Both the position numbers and the translations under genes were made by a program. This document shows, piece after piece, positions 53,034 through 64,000 of a DNA stretch of 64,000 bases. How positions within the stretch are numbered: position 1 is the first letter of the stretch; every line of letters begins with the position of its first letter. This DNA comes from Crambe crambe. Taxonomy: Eukaryota; Porifera; Demospongiae; Poecilosclerida; Crambeidae. The DNA lies in assembly GCA_963924555.1 (NCBI GenBank), contig OZ004594.1, positions 3,441,563 through 3,505,562 of the forward strand, given 5' to 3'. The notes under the pieces were generated by a model that was not told the DNA's origin, made no database searches, and saw nothing but the letters and a program-made list of their open reading frames with translations.

Positions 53034-56000
53034 ATGTGTGGACTGCACTTCATAGTAGCAAGTATCTTGTTCTTCTTCGTAAGATGTGAGTAGAAAATCA
53101 AACTTAGCTCTTATCTATGATCTGATCATGACTGTATCTACAGGTATGAAGTCTGAAGAATTTCGTTGCTCAGCACTGGACCCTGCTACTGATTCCTACC
53201 ACTTTCCTAATCTTCCTCTGAATGACCAAACTATTGCAGGAGAGGATTTCAGATTGAGGAGGATTGACTCAAGTTCTGGAGTGACTTACATTTACCCAGT
53301 CTCTTCAGCACAAGTGAACTGCAGTGGGACAGTGACAGCTCTGAGTTACTGCTACACTGCAGGGGATCAAATGGCTGAACAACTTGCTTTTACATTCTCA
53401 ACACTGGAGCAGACGACTGGCAGTGCAAATAACTTCAGAGTCACTGATAGAATACAAGTCCATACTACACCACGTGATGAAATCTGTACTCATCAGTTTT
53501 GTTGTGATATGATGCCATTGGATATGACAGACTATTTCATACTTCCAGCTGCATCAAACTTTACCTTTGGCATTAGTATACCACAGAGTTCTCAATCAAG
53601 TATAAATGTCTTGGGTCTTCGTATGCCACTAGTTCCACATTATCAAGTTAATGTTAATCAACAAAGGGCAATGATAACAGTGGGCCAACAAGTTCTTAAC
53701 CAAGGTCCAAGACTCTTCAGCTTGCACATAAGTAAGTTTTAGGTGATAACTTAATCATTAATACATGCATACACATGCATATCTCTATGGCATACAATTC
53801 ATCATTAATGGCATTAACCCTATAATCACAGCTAATCCAGTCTCTGTCAACCCAACTACAATGGACTCTCGTCCTACTACTATGGCACCTGTCAACCCTA
53901 CAACAATGATGCCCACCCGCCCCACCATAGCAGGGATAACTACTCCCCATGCTACAGCTCGTCCTACTACTGAGGCACCTGTTAACCCTACAACAATGAT
54001 GCCCACCCGCCCTACCATAGCAGGGGTAACTACTCCCCATGCTACAGAGGACCCATCAGAAAATCCTGTCTCTAATGATAGTACAGATACCGAGGAAACA
54101 GTCTCTCAAAGTACTACACAATCTCCACCTGGACCGAATGCAAGTAGCATGATGACTGGAGTAGTGGCGGCTGTGATAGTGCCTGTGGTGTTACTCCTGG
54201 TCATTTGTGGGGTGGTGGTGGTGGTTGTGGTGATAGTGATGACACTAAAACGTCGTAGCAAGTCATCATTGAAAATGGTCCAGGAGCAGCATCAAAGTGA
54301 CCCAATGTTTGAAAAAGACATGAAATTGCACGCACTGAGTAAGTATTCATGAAAAATTGTAATTGCTATGAATTAATGCCTTATACTGAAATGTCTAATC
54401 TTTAATGTGCCCAATTTTCAGTTTATTGTGAGTAGCTATTGACCAAACAGATTTACAAGAGCCAACTAGAAAATGAAAGATTTCATGATAATCCTTTGTG
54501 AATATTATCATGAAGTGATGCGATGCAAACACACATAATTATGCTGCATGAATTATATATAGTTGTAGCAGCTGGTATTTGCATGCACAGGATTATATCT
54601 ATTGACTATTGATGATAGTTCCTTTCCACATTTCTACCTCCATACATCATTCTAACATTACAATTCCACGAGTTAAAAAAGTATGTCACATGAATTGCAC
54701 AGATACGTGTTAGTACTTAACTATGACTTGGTTATAGATGACGATAGTGCTGACCTGGAAGAAGGACGGTATGAAGCAATACATGAGTATGCTGGAATAG
54801 GACCAGAAGTGTACAGTGAGCCACAACTACAACCCTGTCAATATGAGGTAATGCAAATGTATATGATCATGCATTGTGGGGGATTTCTCTTAAAGTATAC
54901 ATTGGGTCATTGTCTCCCATCCCTATTGAGGTACTATACAATTGGGTCATACTATTTTCTTATGGGGATATATGAAGTACATTACCATTCATTGTCATCA
55001 GGTCAATGATCGCTTTTATTGTGCTGGAGTAATGCTTATGGTCTGTAGACATGCCTATAAAATGGAAGATGTTGGGATGACCAACTCAATTGAGGTTTCC
55101 TTATCTCTGGTGGAGGGGAGCCATCACATGTGTGGTCATGAGTCAATTGTGATGACTCTTACACACTCGACTTTTGCATCCAGTTGTAGGTGCTCAATGA
55201 GTTGCCCAGCAAGTAGCTGCACTTATGTAATAGAATGAGTAACACTATATAAGTAAAAGAATCACTATGACTGTAGTGTTGATCATGCATCCAAGCACTT
55301 GTTACGTTATAATTATTGACCATGATATTCACATTTGAGGGCTTAGAATAACCATGGCTTCATGGGAGTGGTAATTGGACCATACATAAACCAGTACAAT
55401 AGTAAAGGTATCCTCCCCCAACTATCCCATTACCTAATGGTTGACTAATCACGAGTTGAGTGCTTAAGTAGCCATGGTTTCGTGAGTGCAATTATTATGT
55501 ATGCACGTAAAAGTGGCATCCTCCCTCCCATTACCTAATTTAATCACGCATGCAAGGTCAGGTGTACATGCAGTTTGAAGGCTTCAAGATAATTATTATG
55601 ACCTTGGCTATAGCTATTATATTGTTTACAGGAAGATGACTTCCCCTTGGGGGAAGTGAATTGGCTATAGACACAACAAAAATTTATTTGATGTGATGTG
55701 ATGTGAGTGTGTGGAAGGAAGGAAGGTCTTAGTCCCATCCCATGCATGGACTTGCCAGACATGTACAATTACATAATCTGATGGTCAGGGTCAACCACTG
55801 TAGCCATTTCCTACTACATTGCCTGAACTGGCTGCAAGGCATAATGGAATTCAATGATGCCGTGGGGGTATATAATACATGCGAAGCCATTTCAGTCATT
55901 GGATAGTTCATGTCGTAATTATGACTTTGCTTATGATTTTGATTGGCCATGCTAATAGTTTTGAGCTGCAAAACTGGACACTTTACAGAGACCTACTCAA

Positions 56001-59000
56001 AAAGAGTCAGCAAAGGGGTAATTATCCATATTCTAGGCTAGCTAAAACATAGAATCATGGAATCAGGATTTTCGAGCTTAAGGTAAGGGGAATCAACTTC
56101 TGCATGAGGTAGCTAACAGCCACATAATCTAAAAGGTGCCTGTGTATGTAGCTAGTGCTGCCAGTACCTCTAAATACTTCCTGTAAGTGTATTTAGAAGA
56201 CTATAGCAGCTGTACTAGCTAACACTATAAAAACAGGAGCGTGTACTTTGGAATGTTCCCTGTAAACAGTGTAGGTATATGGAGTTAATACCTTACTGTT
56301 TTGCAGAGAGCATTCCCTGTAAACAGTATAGGTATGGAGTTAATACCTTACTGTTTTGCAGAGAGCATTCAGTTCATACCTTACTGTTTACAGAGAGCAT
56401 TCCTTAGATATACAATACACACTTTCATTTTTAGAGTGTCTGCATGACTGCTATAATTATTTAGTCTGTGGGAAGCTGAGCACAAGTTTTCAACAGTCCA
56501 AACAAGGAGTACGTACACACTTGGCAATGCACATAATGGGAGTATAATACATCAAACTGCATGTCTACATAATCAGCTACAGACTATATAAACCCTGCAG
56601 TAAACAGGAAGAGTCTGTATTATAGTATTTCATGGTGGGGCTAAATAGTCAAGTCAAAGTGCATACAGGCCATTAATCTGGAAAATAACCATCAGTGTTA
56701 TGTATACACATGCATGAGTTCTCCAGGTCCCAAACATGTCCACAGGGAGAGATTCTATTGTGTGTTGTTCAGCAATGCCCCCTATATAATTATTATTACT
56801 GTAATTTATATAATTCTTTATTACTTATCTAAGGCTTACTTGAAATTATAAAGAGTATACGGGAGTCCACTTTCAGTATGGTGTTTACAATGCTTACTGC
56901 AAGCAATTAACCACCTATGGGCCTTAAACAAGTGATCTTAGTATAGGGGAAGTGTCTCTTTTGGGCTTCTGGGAGGTCAAAATAACTTGAAATTATTATA
57001 AAGAGGTGTTGTTGTTTGCAGCTTCGTCAGTACCTGGGCATGGCCGGAGGCACTGCTACGGCTGGTACAGCCATGGCTATACCACCATTCAGAGTTTTTT
57101 TGTTTTTTTTTTGTGTGTGTGTACATGCATGTGTGTGTATGTAACAATGAGTACATGGTATTGCCTAGATTGAAATTGAATCAATAACATGAAGGGCTTC
57201 CCCCCCAGATGGTAGCTATGCATGGCCGTACCACTACAAATGAGCTGGCTCCAGCTCTGCTAGGGACACATCCCCCTTCACCATGGCTATGGGATCAGAA
57301 TTGGACCCTATGCTAAATCTGCCCTGACCTTGATAGAGATAGCTAGCTAGTTTCGTTACTGTGACCAGACAGGTTTCACTGGATGCAGTATACATAGCTG
57401 GCCCAGGGAGGTGATCTCAATGTACATCTGATTTCCTCTGCATTTGATTCACAGCTGCCAGTGGCCACATCACTTATAAGTAGAGATGAAGACATTTATA
57501 TGGCACCTGCAATGGATGAGACAAGATTGTATGCACAACTAAATGAAATCAGCACAGAAAACTTACCCAGGAACCACATCATGTGAGTTGTGATGATTAC
57601 CAGTCATAGAGAGGGTGGGACCCGATCTTGTTATCAGGTTTTAAAAAGACCAATGTGAGCAAGGATATTGCTATAATCCTGTATGATGCTATACCATTCG
57701 TACATACACTCACAGACTTGGCTGTCAACTGGGGTCTGGTCAGTATGGAGTGGTATTCAAGGGGATATTGAAGTCTCCCGGAGGTGAGGTAGAGGTGGCA
57801 GTGAAGACCCTCAAGGAAGGATCAAGGGAGGAGGACAGAGTCAAGTTCCTGCAGGAGGCAGCCATCATGGGCCAGTTCAAGCACCATAATGTGGTCACCA
57901 TGCATGGAGTGGTCACTGATGGAGAACCTGTGAGTATAATACTACTTTATAATTATGCTAATTAGCTGATATAATAATTATTATGGCACGATCAGATTTT
58001 GTTGGTTCTGGAGCTACTGATGAAAGGCGATCTTAGAAATCACCTCCTCCATATGAAGTCAGATGAAGGAGATCGAGGAACTATGGATAGCCACACCTTC
58101 CTGAGTTATTGTCGACAAGTGGCCTCTGGGATGGCCTACCTGTCCAACAAGTCCTTTGTCCACAGAGACCTGGCTGCAAGGAATGTACTAGTCTCTGAAG
58201 ATGAGATATGCAAGGTACCGAGGTCTTAGCTATCTTTTCACTCAATGTGAAAAGTTTTTTGTTGATGTGATTATAGATCGCAGACTTTGGAATGTCTCGT
58301 GACCTGATGGATGAAAATTACTATGTGGCACATGGCGGGAAAATTCCAGTCAAATGGACAGCCCCTGAGGTAATTATATAAAACATATGCATGATACAAA
58401 CATAGGTTGCCATGACAGGTTTATTACATTCAGGGTTGGTTCCATCTATATAGGCAGTTTTCATTTGGGGAGGGGGAATTTTCTTCCCTTGCTACTAACG
58501 CTGTGCATGCTCCAATTGTAATCAAGCTAGATGGTTTTCTACAGCCTTTTGTCATAGAGGCGCTAGGCTTATCTAAGTGGATTGTAGGCGCTTGTTATCT
58601 AAGTGCTTGTGGTAAGTATTTACAGCTTTCTATGTATGGAGCCTCCCGGTTGGAACCACAACTTACATGACTCTTGTCTCTGACAGCAATATGAAGCACT
58701 GGAGCCTATCAGCTGCTCACTTGCTCAAATGCTGCACATTGCTATAGTAGTAGTTGTAGAGGCTATAGGCTTATTTAAGTACTTTGTTACATATAAACTC
58801 AACAGCAAAATCTTCTAAAGAGTTGTAGCACTAACTTACTTGCTCGCTTGCTGTCAAAATTAATAATGTATCAAGTCAAAGTGAATTGTAGGCGCTTGGC
58901 TTATCTAAGTGCTTGTGGTAAGTATTTACAGCTTTTGATGCCGTGGAGCTTTCTGGTTGGAACCACCACTTACATGACTCTTGTCTCTGACGCCATCATG

Positions 59001-60091
59001 CTCACTTGCTCACTGTCTAAACTAAACAGCAAAATCTTCTAAAGAGTTGTAGCACTAAATACTTGCTTGCTCGCTGCCAACTGAATGTTGAACATTGCCC
59101 TAGTAGCTAACATAGCCTTTTATGTGAATTCTGTAAGGAGCTACTTGGTGGGTTTGGGGGAATAGAGTTGGGAAGGAGCTGGGAGAATATTCACCCCCAG
59201 GGGGGTAAGTATTATTAGTCTTGGAATGGCTCTGTTAAGCATTATGTGTAAACATCCATGCATGGTACCTTATGACTCTATAACTTACCACCAGTTTCTC
59301 TGCATGTAGGCTATATTTTACAAGAAATACTCCAGTGCTAGTGATGTGTGGAGCTATGGAGTTCTCATGTATGAGATATGGAGTGTGGGACATAAACCAT
59401 TCAAAAACTTCACCAGTATCACAGATGTAAGGAAAACAAAAATAAAACAAAAGAACAAAAAAACAAAAACAAACAATAACAATAATTATAATTTTTCTAT
59501 ACTTTCAGATAATCAAATACATAGATGCTGGGTTTCGTCTCCCTCCTCCTCCTGGTTGTCCCCGTGCTCTTTACAGCATCATGATATCATGCTGGTAATT
59601 ATCTATTCGATCCTGTACCTTTTCAGTGTTGGCTATTTAACAAGCTATTTTACCTAAACTATTAGTTCCCAAATTATAGAATGCCTGCCTACAGCCTACA
59701 CTATAAAAATGAAAGTGTGTACTGCACACTAAATTGTCCCAATACACAGTCACACTAAAAACAAAACAGTGTACACATTGGGACAAAATTGTGTGCAGTC
59801 ATTTTTACAGTGTAGCTGTAGATTTTTAAAGAGATATCTTCTTTATGATGATATTGTTCATAATGTAGGGACCAGACAGTCAGCAAACGTCCAGACTTTG
59901 TGAACATTTCTAGGAAGCTCTCTATTTCCGACACAAAGTTGCTGCAGTGGTCAGAGGAGAACAGATCTGTTCATCCTGAGGCTGCCAAGCTGGGGGCTGA
60001 CCTCCTGTGTGGACAGGAACTGTACAAGGACTTACAGACCCGATACCAAAAAACCAAGGAGTCATTATATGTGAATCAGACGAACGAATAA
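53034..60091 (+). CDS. R8: receptor tyrosine kinase
   Basis: Eleven exons: 53034-53085, 53144-53731, 53832-54338, 54738-54847, 57455-57582, 57716-57929, 57996-58214, 58277-58369, 59310-59426, 59509-59594, 59869-60091; 2337 nt (778 aa), in phase. The signal and ectodomain are nearly identical to R6. The stalk is longer, with two copies of a unit ([16 protein letters not shown]). The membrane helix is at about 323-350. Juxtamembrane motifs are [17 protein letters not shown] and [20 protein letters not shown]. The kinase from about 462 has [26 protein letters not shown] and DVWSYG, all intact. It lacks the SHEYxYA and VYDxV microexons of R4/R5. The tail ([20 protein letters not shown]) continues to [10 protein letters not shown]. 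The kinase is diverged from R1/R4/R5 ([15 protein letters not shown]), so it represents a second sub-lineage. Confidence 0.87.
54681..54737 (+). pseudogene. Remnant of an NPxY-type terminal exon in R8
   Basis: GTCACATGAATTGCACAGAT and the following sequence to the acceptor at 54737 match the 3' end of the NPxY exon of R9 (HELSHELHRY, then TAG). The NPxY repeats themselves are absent here, so R8 appears to have lost the kinase-less option. Confidence 0.55.
54848..57454 (+). other. R8 long intron, duplicated in R9
   Basis: No further exon is recognisable in these 2.6 kb. Blocks such as TTTATTGTGCTGGAGTAATG, the CTCTGGTGGAGGGGAGC segment and GGGAAGTGTCTCTTTTGGGC recur in the same order at 62218-63810, so R8 and R9 share this intron by duplication. 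A tandem repeat lies at 56233-56402. Confidence 0.6.
56233..56402. repeat. ~66-bp tandem repeat in R8 intron
   Basis: Two and a half copies of a unit containing TTCCCTGTAAACAGT and ATACCTTACTGTTTTGCAGA. The two words are themselves partial inverted repeats (CTGTAAACAGT / ACTGTTT). R9 lacks the array at the matching place. Confidence 0.85.
58579..59075. repeat. Intronic duplication in R8
   Basis: ATTGTAGGCGCTTG through CATGACTCTTGTCTCTGAC occurs at about 58581-58683 and 58885-58991. CAAAATCTTCTAAAGAGTTG also occurs twice (58807, 59030). The intron between the DFG exon and the DVWSYG exon is about 940 bp, versus 50-80 bp in the paralogues. Confidence 0.8.
59697..59817. mobile_element. 121-bp palindromic miniature element
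   Basis: CTACACTATAAAAATGA at the left and TCATTTTTACAGTGTAG at the right are inverted. Inner parts TGCACAC..AATTGTCCCAAT and ATTGGGACAAAATTGTGTGC also pair. Partial copies are at 44611-44700 and near 56420. It sits in the last intron of R8. Confidence 0.8.
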
Positions 60092-60309
60092 TTAATAATT
60101 GTAATTTAGAATTATAGCTAGATTTTATTGTTCTCACTCATTTAAAACCAATTCACTCTGCACTATTATTTATGATCATGTATACGGGGCCCATTATCTT
60201 ATTTGACACAGGTGTGCCATATAGGGGAACTATAGTGCCATATAAAGTATACTTATAGCTACAAGCACATGATTTATTATGAGTGCTAGCAGCTAAATGA
60301 ATCATCATA

Positions 60310-62124
60310 ATGGCAATGATGTCTACTGCACACTTGAGTATCACTGGAACAATTATGGTCTTCTTCTTTTTGAGAGGATGTAAGTAGCTAAGCAGCTGTT
60401 TAGCTAGTGACAATCTGATTTTTACGACTGCACAGGTACAAGAGCTCAAGGTTTCCAGTGGCAGTGTTCACCTCTGGATCTTGCTACCAACACCCACTAC
60501 TTTCCAGATCTCCCTGTGAACGATAGAGTAATTGCAGGGGATGCATATGCAAATATTCTGATGTCCTCACGTTCTGACACAACATACATTTACCCAGTCC
60601 CTTCAACGCAAGTGAACTGCAATGGGACAGTGATGGCTCTGGACTACTGCTACTCTGGGGGTCGAATAGGAAGAAGAGAAGATGCTTTCACATTTATAAC
60701 ACTGGAACAAAGTGGCAATAGTCCTAATTGGAGAGTCACTCGTAGAGTTAGTGTGCAAACTACACCACTTGAGACTATCTGTAGCAATACATCCAATGGC
60801 AGTCAGTACTGTTGTGATACAATACCATTGGATGTGACTGACCACTTCACATTTCCATCTCCAGCAGAAATAAACTTTGCCTTTGGAATAACTATACCTG
60901 ATTCCGATTCAGATACAAATGCTCCCCAACTTTTAGCTGTCACTAATATAACAGTTCAACAGTATATTTTGAGTGATAGTCCAGAAGAAATGATTCGTCT
61001 GGACAGACAAGACATGCAATTGCAAGGAGTGAGACTGCTTCGCTTTCGAATAAGTAAGTCACGGCTAGCTATATTCCATCTTACAATATTGATTTCTTCT
61101 ATCAAAATGGTTACAGATGTAGGAGGAGGAGAAGGAGGAGGTAGAGGAGGAGGAGTGACTGCGGGTATAGCTGTGCCCCTGGTGATTATCATTGTGGTTT
61201 GTGCAGTGGTAGCAGTGGTGGTTGTCGTACTTATCATGTATCGTAAAACATCGAAACAGTTGTTAGATCACGGAAATAGCTCCACCTTCAATGGTGCAAT
61301 AAGTAAGTAGTCTTTATGGGGTATAATTTGTGGATTTTACAATAGTATGCTGCCAAAATCACAAATTTTTACCCCACAAAAATTTTCCACTATCATGTAG
61401 CTATAAGCTTACAGTAGTTAGTGCAGCTAGTAGCTACATGAATGAAACCATCATGATTAGTTAGAACATGCAAACGATCTCTAGCTAGCCATTACGTATA
61501 TAGCCTAGGATGTTGGAGAGCACTATTATGAAGAATACACTCCAGCTATATAGTTCGCACTCAAAATAGCTGACTGTCATCCACCTGTGTAACCTCATAT
61601 TGACCGGCTTAAGCATAAACCCTATACTCCTATACTTATATCTTATTATGAGTCAGAGTGCAAATGGCGAGTTACGTACGTATATCACAAGTAAGGTGGC
61701 CTTTTTTTCATGAGCTGAAGGTGAGTAAGAATATAACCTACAAGTGAAATGACTCGCCATATTCCACTCTGACAAGTGTAATAGCTAAAATTTACTTGAC
61801 ATGGAAGAAAAAAACCAGTTATTTATTAGAGAAATCCCATTGAGTAAACATCAAGATTTAGCTATGAAGCTATAGGTACCATTACAATCATAGTGAGATA
61901 AATATAACTATAATATTGAAGGTGCAGGAAGCGCAACTGGAAATTCTGACATCCCTGTGGTTCAAAATGAAGCATATGCTACTGGTATGAAATTGAAGGA
62001 TAATCTAGCATATGGTACTGTGGTGTCAGGTGATACTCAAGCTACTATGGAATTGAAGGAGAATCCAGCATATGGTACTGCTGTGTCTTTCCATGAGCTG
62101 TCACATGAATTGCACAGATATTAG
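60310..62124 (+). CDS. R9: kinase-less receptor form with NPxY tail
   Basis: Exons 60310-60379, 60436-61053, 61117-61302 and 61928-62124 (or from 61922, six bases more; both in frame) give about 356 aa. They encode a signal peptide (MAMMSTAHLSITGTIMVFFF), a 206-residue ectodomain with the family Cys pattern (WQCSPLD, VNCNGTV, YCYSGG, TICSN, YCCDT), and a stalk reduced to Gly/Glu repeats (GGGEGGGRGGG). The membrane helix is at about 243-272, then YRKTSKQ. The tail has QNEAYATG, DNLAYGTV and KENPAYGTA, then ends HELSHELHRY. It is the most diverged ectodomain of its type in the array. A separate acceptor immediately downstream (62150) starts kinase-type exons, so this form probably alternates with a full RTK. 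Confidence 0.65.
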
Positions 62125-62149
62125 TACTTTAACTATGACTTGGTTATAG

Positions 62150-63938
62150 ATGGCAATAGTGCTGACCTGGAAGGACGGCATGAAGCAATACACGAGTATG
62201 CTGGAATAGGACCAGAGGTGGGTCATCTTATGGGGTACTGTCATCCTGATGTGAAGTACATTACCTATATACGGGTCATTGCATTGTCAATGACTGCTTT
62301 TATTGTGCTGGAGTAATGCGCTTATTATGTATGCTATGTAAAAAGAATAAGCTAGTATCTAGAGAAGTTTCACATAGCATATGCAGCTAGCTGAGAATAG
62401 TAACAAAATTTGATACGTTTATGGTCTGTAGCTAGACATGCCTGTAAAATGAAAGATGTTGGGAGGGCCAACTCAATTGAGATTTCCTTATCTCTGGTGG
62501 AGGGGAGCAGTATGAGGCTGTCACATGTGTGGTCATGCTTATGAGTCAATTACAATGACTTTCACGCACTCAACTATTGCATCCAGTTGTCCTCTTTTGT
62601 AGGTGCTCAATGAGTTTGCTCACCACAAGTATATGTAATGGAATGAGTAACACTATATAAGTAAATTTAAAGAATCACTATGGCTGTAGTGTTGATCATG
62701 CACGCAAGCACTGTTATGTTATAATTATAAAAAATTGACTTACATTTGAGGGCTTAAAATAGCTATGGTTTTGTGGGACCGAGTGATAATGGCATCCTCC
62801 CCAACTATAATCTGGCATAGCGGCGACCCTTACCAACCCAAGACTATATATCCCATTACCTATTGGTTAATCATGAATTGAGTGCTTTAAATAGCCATGG
62901 TTTCACGAGTGATAATTGGACCATACATAAACCAGTACAATAACGATATACACACATAAGGTAAAAGTGGCATCCTCCCTCAAATATCCTATTACCAAGG
63001 TCAGGTGCACAGTTTGTAGGCTTCAACATAATTATTATGACCTTATGACCTTAGCTATATTGTTTACAGGAAAATGACTTCCCCTTTATAGTACAGTATG
63101 TATAATTCATCAAACTGCATGTCTAAATAATCAGCTACAGACTACATAAACCCTGCAGTAAACAGGAAGAGTCTGTGTATAGTATTCCATGGTGGAGAAT
63201 TCTGTAATGAATAGCTAGTCAAGTCAAAGTGCATTTACAGGCAAAAATAACCATCAGTATTAGCTATGTATATACATCATGCATGAGGTCTCCAGGTCCC
63301 AAACATGTCCACAGAGAGAGGTTTCATTGTGTGTTGTTCAGCTATGCCCCCTATTATAATGATTACTATAATTTGCATAGCTAAAATTTCATAATTTTTA
63401 TTACCTATCTAAGCTTCCTTGAAATTATAAAGAGTATATGAGAGTCCACTTTCAGTATATATGTGTTTAGCTACAATGCTTAGCTAACCACCTATGGGCC
63501 TTAAATAAGTGACCTTAGTAGGGGAAGTGTCTCTTTTGGGCTTCTGGGAGGTCAAAATAGCTTGTAAAGAGGGTTGTTTGCAGATTTGTCAGTACCTATA
63601 GGGACACATCCCTCCTTCGCCATGGCTCTAGGATAGGCTACATTATCAAAATTGGACCCCTTTCTTTTGAATATGCTAAATCTGCCCCTGGTTTGTGAGG
63701 CTAGCTAGTTTCATTACTGTGACTAGACAGGTTTCACTGCAATAGCTGGCCCAGGGAGGTGAGCTCAATATAGCTAGCTACATCTGATTTCCTCTGTATT
63801 TGATTCACAGCTGCCAGTGGCTACATCACTTATAAGTAGAGATGAAGACATTTATATGGCACCTGCAATGGATGAGACAAGACTGTATGCACAACTGAAT
63901 GAAATCAACATAGAAAACTTACCCAGGAACAACATCAT
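62150..63938 (+). CDS. R9: kinase-branch exons, continuing past the window
   Basis: Exon 62150-62217 ([12 protein letters not shown]) accepts the same phase-1 donor (61302) as the NPxY exon and mirrors R8 exon 4, but it stops short of the VYSEP tyrosine. Exon 63811-63938 ([19 protein letters not shown]) matches R8 exon 5 and ends with AT|GTGAGT in phase for an ATP-loop exon. The kinase domain itself should start just beyond 64000. Confidence 0.68.
62218..63810 (+). other. R9 intron
   Basis: Noncoding. It aligns by eye in blocks with the R8 intron at 54848-57454 but is about 1 kb shorter. No independent gene or repeat array is seen. Confidence 0.6.
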
Positions 63939-64000
63939 GTGAGTTGTGATGATTATACAAACTCTGAGTTTAATATAGAGAGGGTGGGATGTACCTTCTT

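Overview
The window is animal genomic DNA. It is AT-rich, rich in GCTAGC-type words, and has spliced genes with many introns of only 50-80 bp. The best guess is a demosponge: the kinase domains look metazoan receptor-type, but they sit on Cys-rich ectodomains, Thr/Pro mucin stalks and tyrosine-studded juxtamembrane exons that I associate with sponge receptor tyrosine kinase (RTK) expansions. No database was searched, so species and family names rest on motif memory.

The backbone is a head-to-tail + strand array of related receptor genes (R1-R9, my labels). R1 (1389-6863), R4 (29527-35907), R5 (36602-41105) and R8 (53034-60091) are complete RTKs whose hand-derived exons sum to exact multiples of three. 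R2 (7089-8307) and R3 (22835-25650) keep signal peptide and ectodomain but end before any membrane segment, so they look secreted. R6 (41371-45541) and R9 (60310 to the right edge) carry a terminal exon with repeated Asn-Pro-x-Tyr (NPxY) motifs and no kinase, placed upstream of kinase-type exons. This suggests an alternative kinase-less receptor isoform. R7 (46994-52786) is a kinase pseudogene with at least six lesions. R5 has a completely different ectodomain on the same stalk, membrane and kinase chassis.

The array was interrupted many times by transposons. A 13.4-kb block (about 9206-22620) splits the relic tail exon of R2. It contains a Ginger-like DD35E integrase and a Ulp1-PHD gene, separated by a nested 9.25-kb element with 15-bp inverted termini and a TATA target duplication. 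That nested element holds a gene whose N-terminal zinc-finger/RING layout resembles the N-terminal part of RAG1. Other insertions include long-inverted-repeat elements, a foldback-like element, hAT-like miniature elements, two non-LTR retrotransposon fragments in R7, and homopolymer-rich inserts.

As a unit, the intact receptors would sit in the plasma membrane with a roughly 200-residue ectodomain on a stiff glycosylated stalk. They would signal through an Eph/Src-like tyrosine kinase and share a conserved C-terminal tail. Secreted R2/R3 and kinase-less R6/R9 forms could act as decoys or adaptors for the same ligands. A segmental duplication (about 38250-42450 copied to about 46840-54350) with breakpoints inside genes explains why R6 has R8-like extracellular exons followed by R5-like kinase exons.
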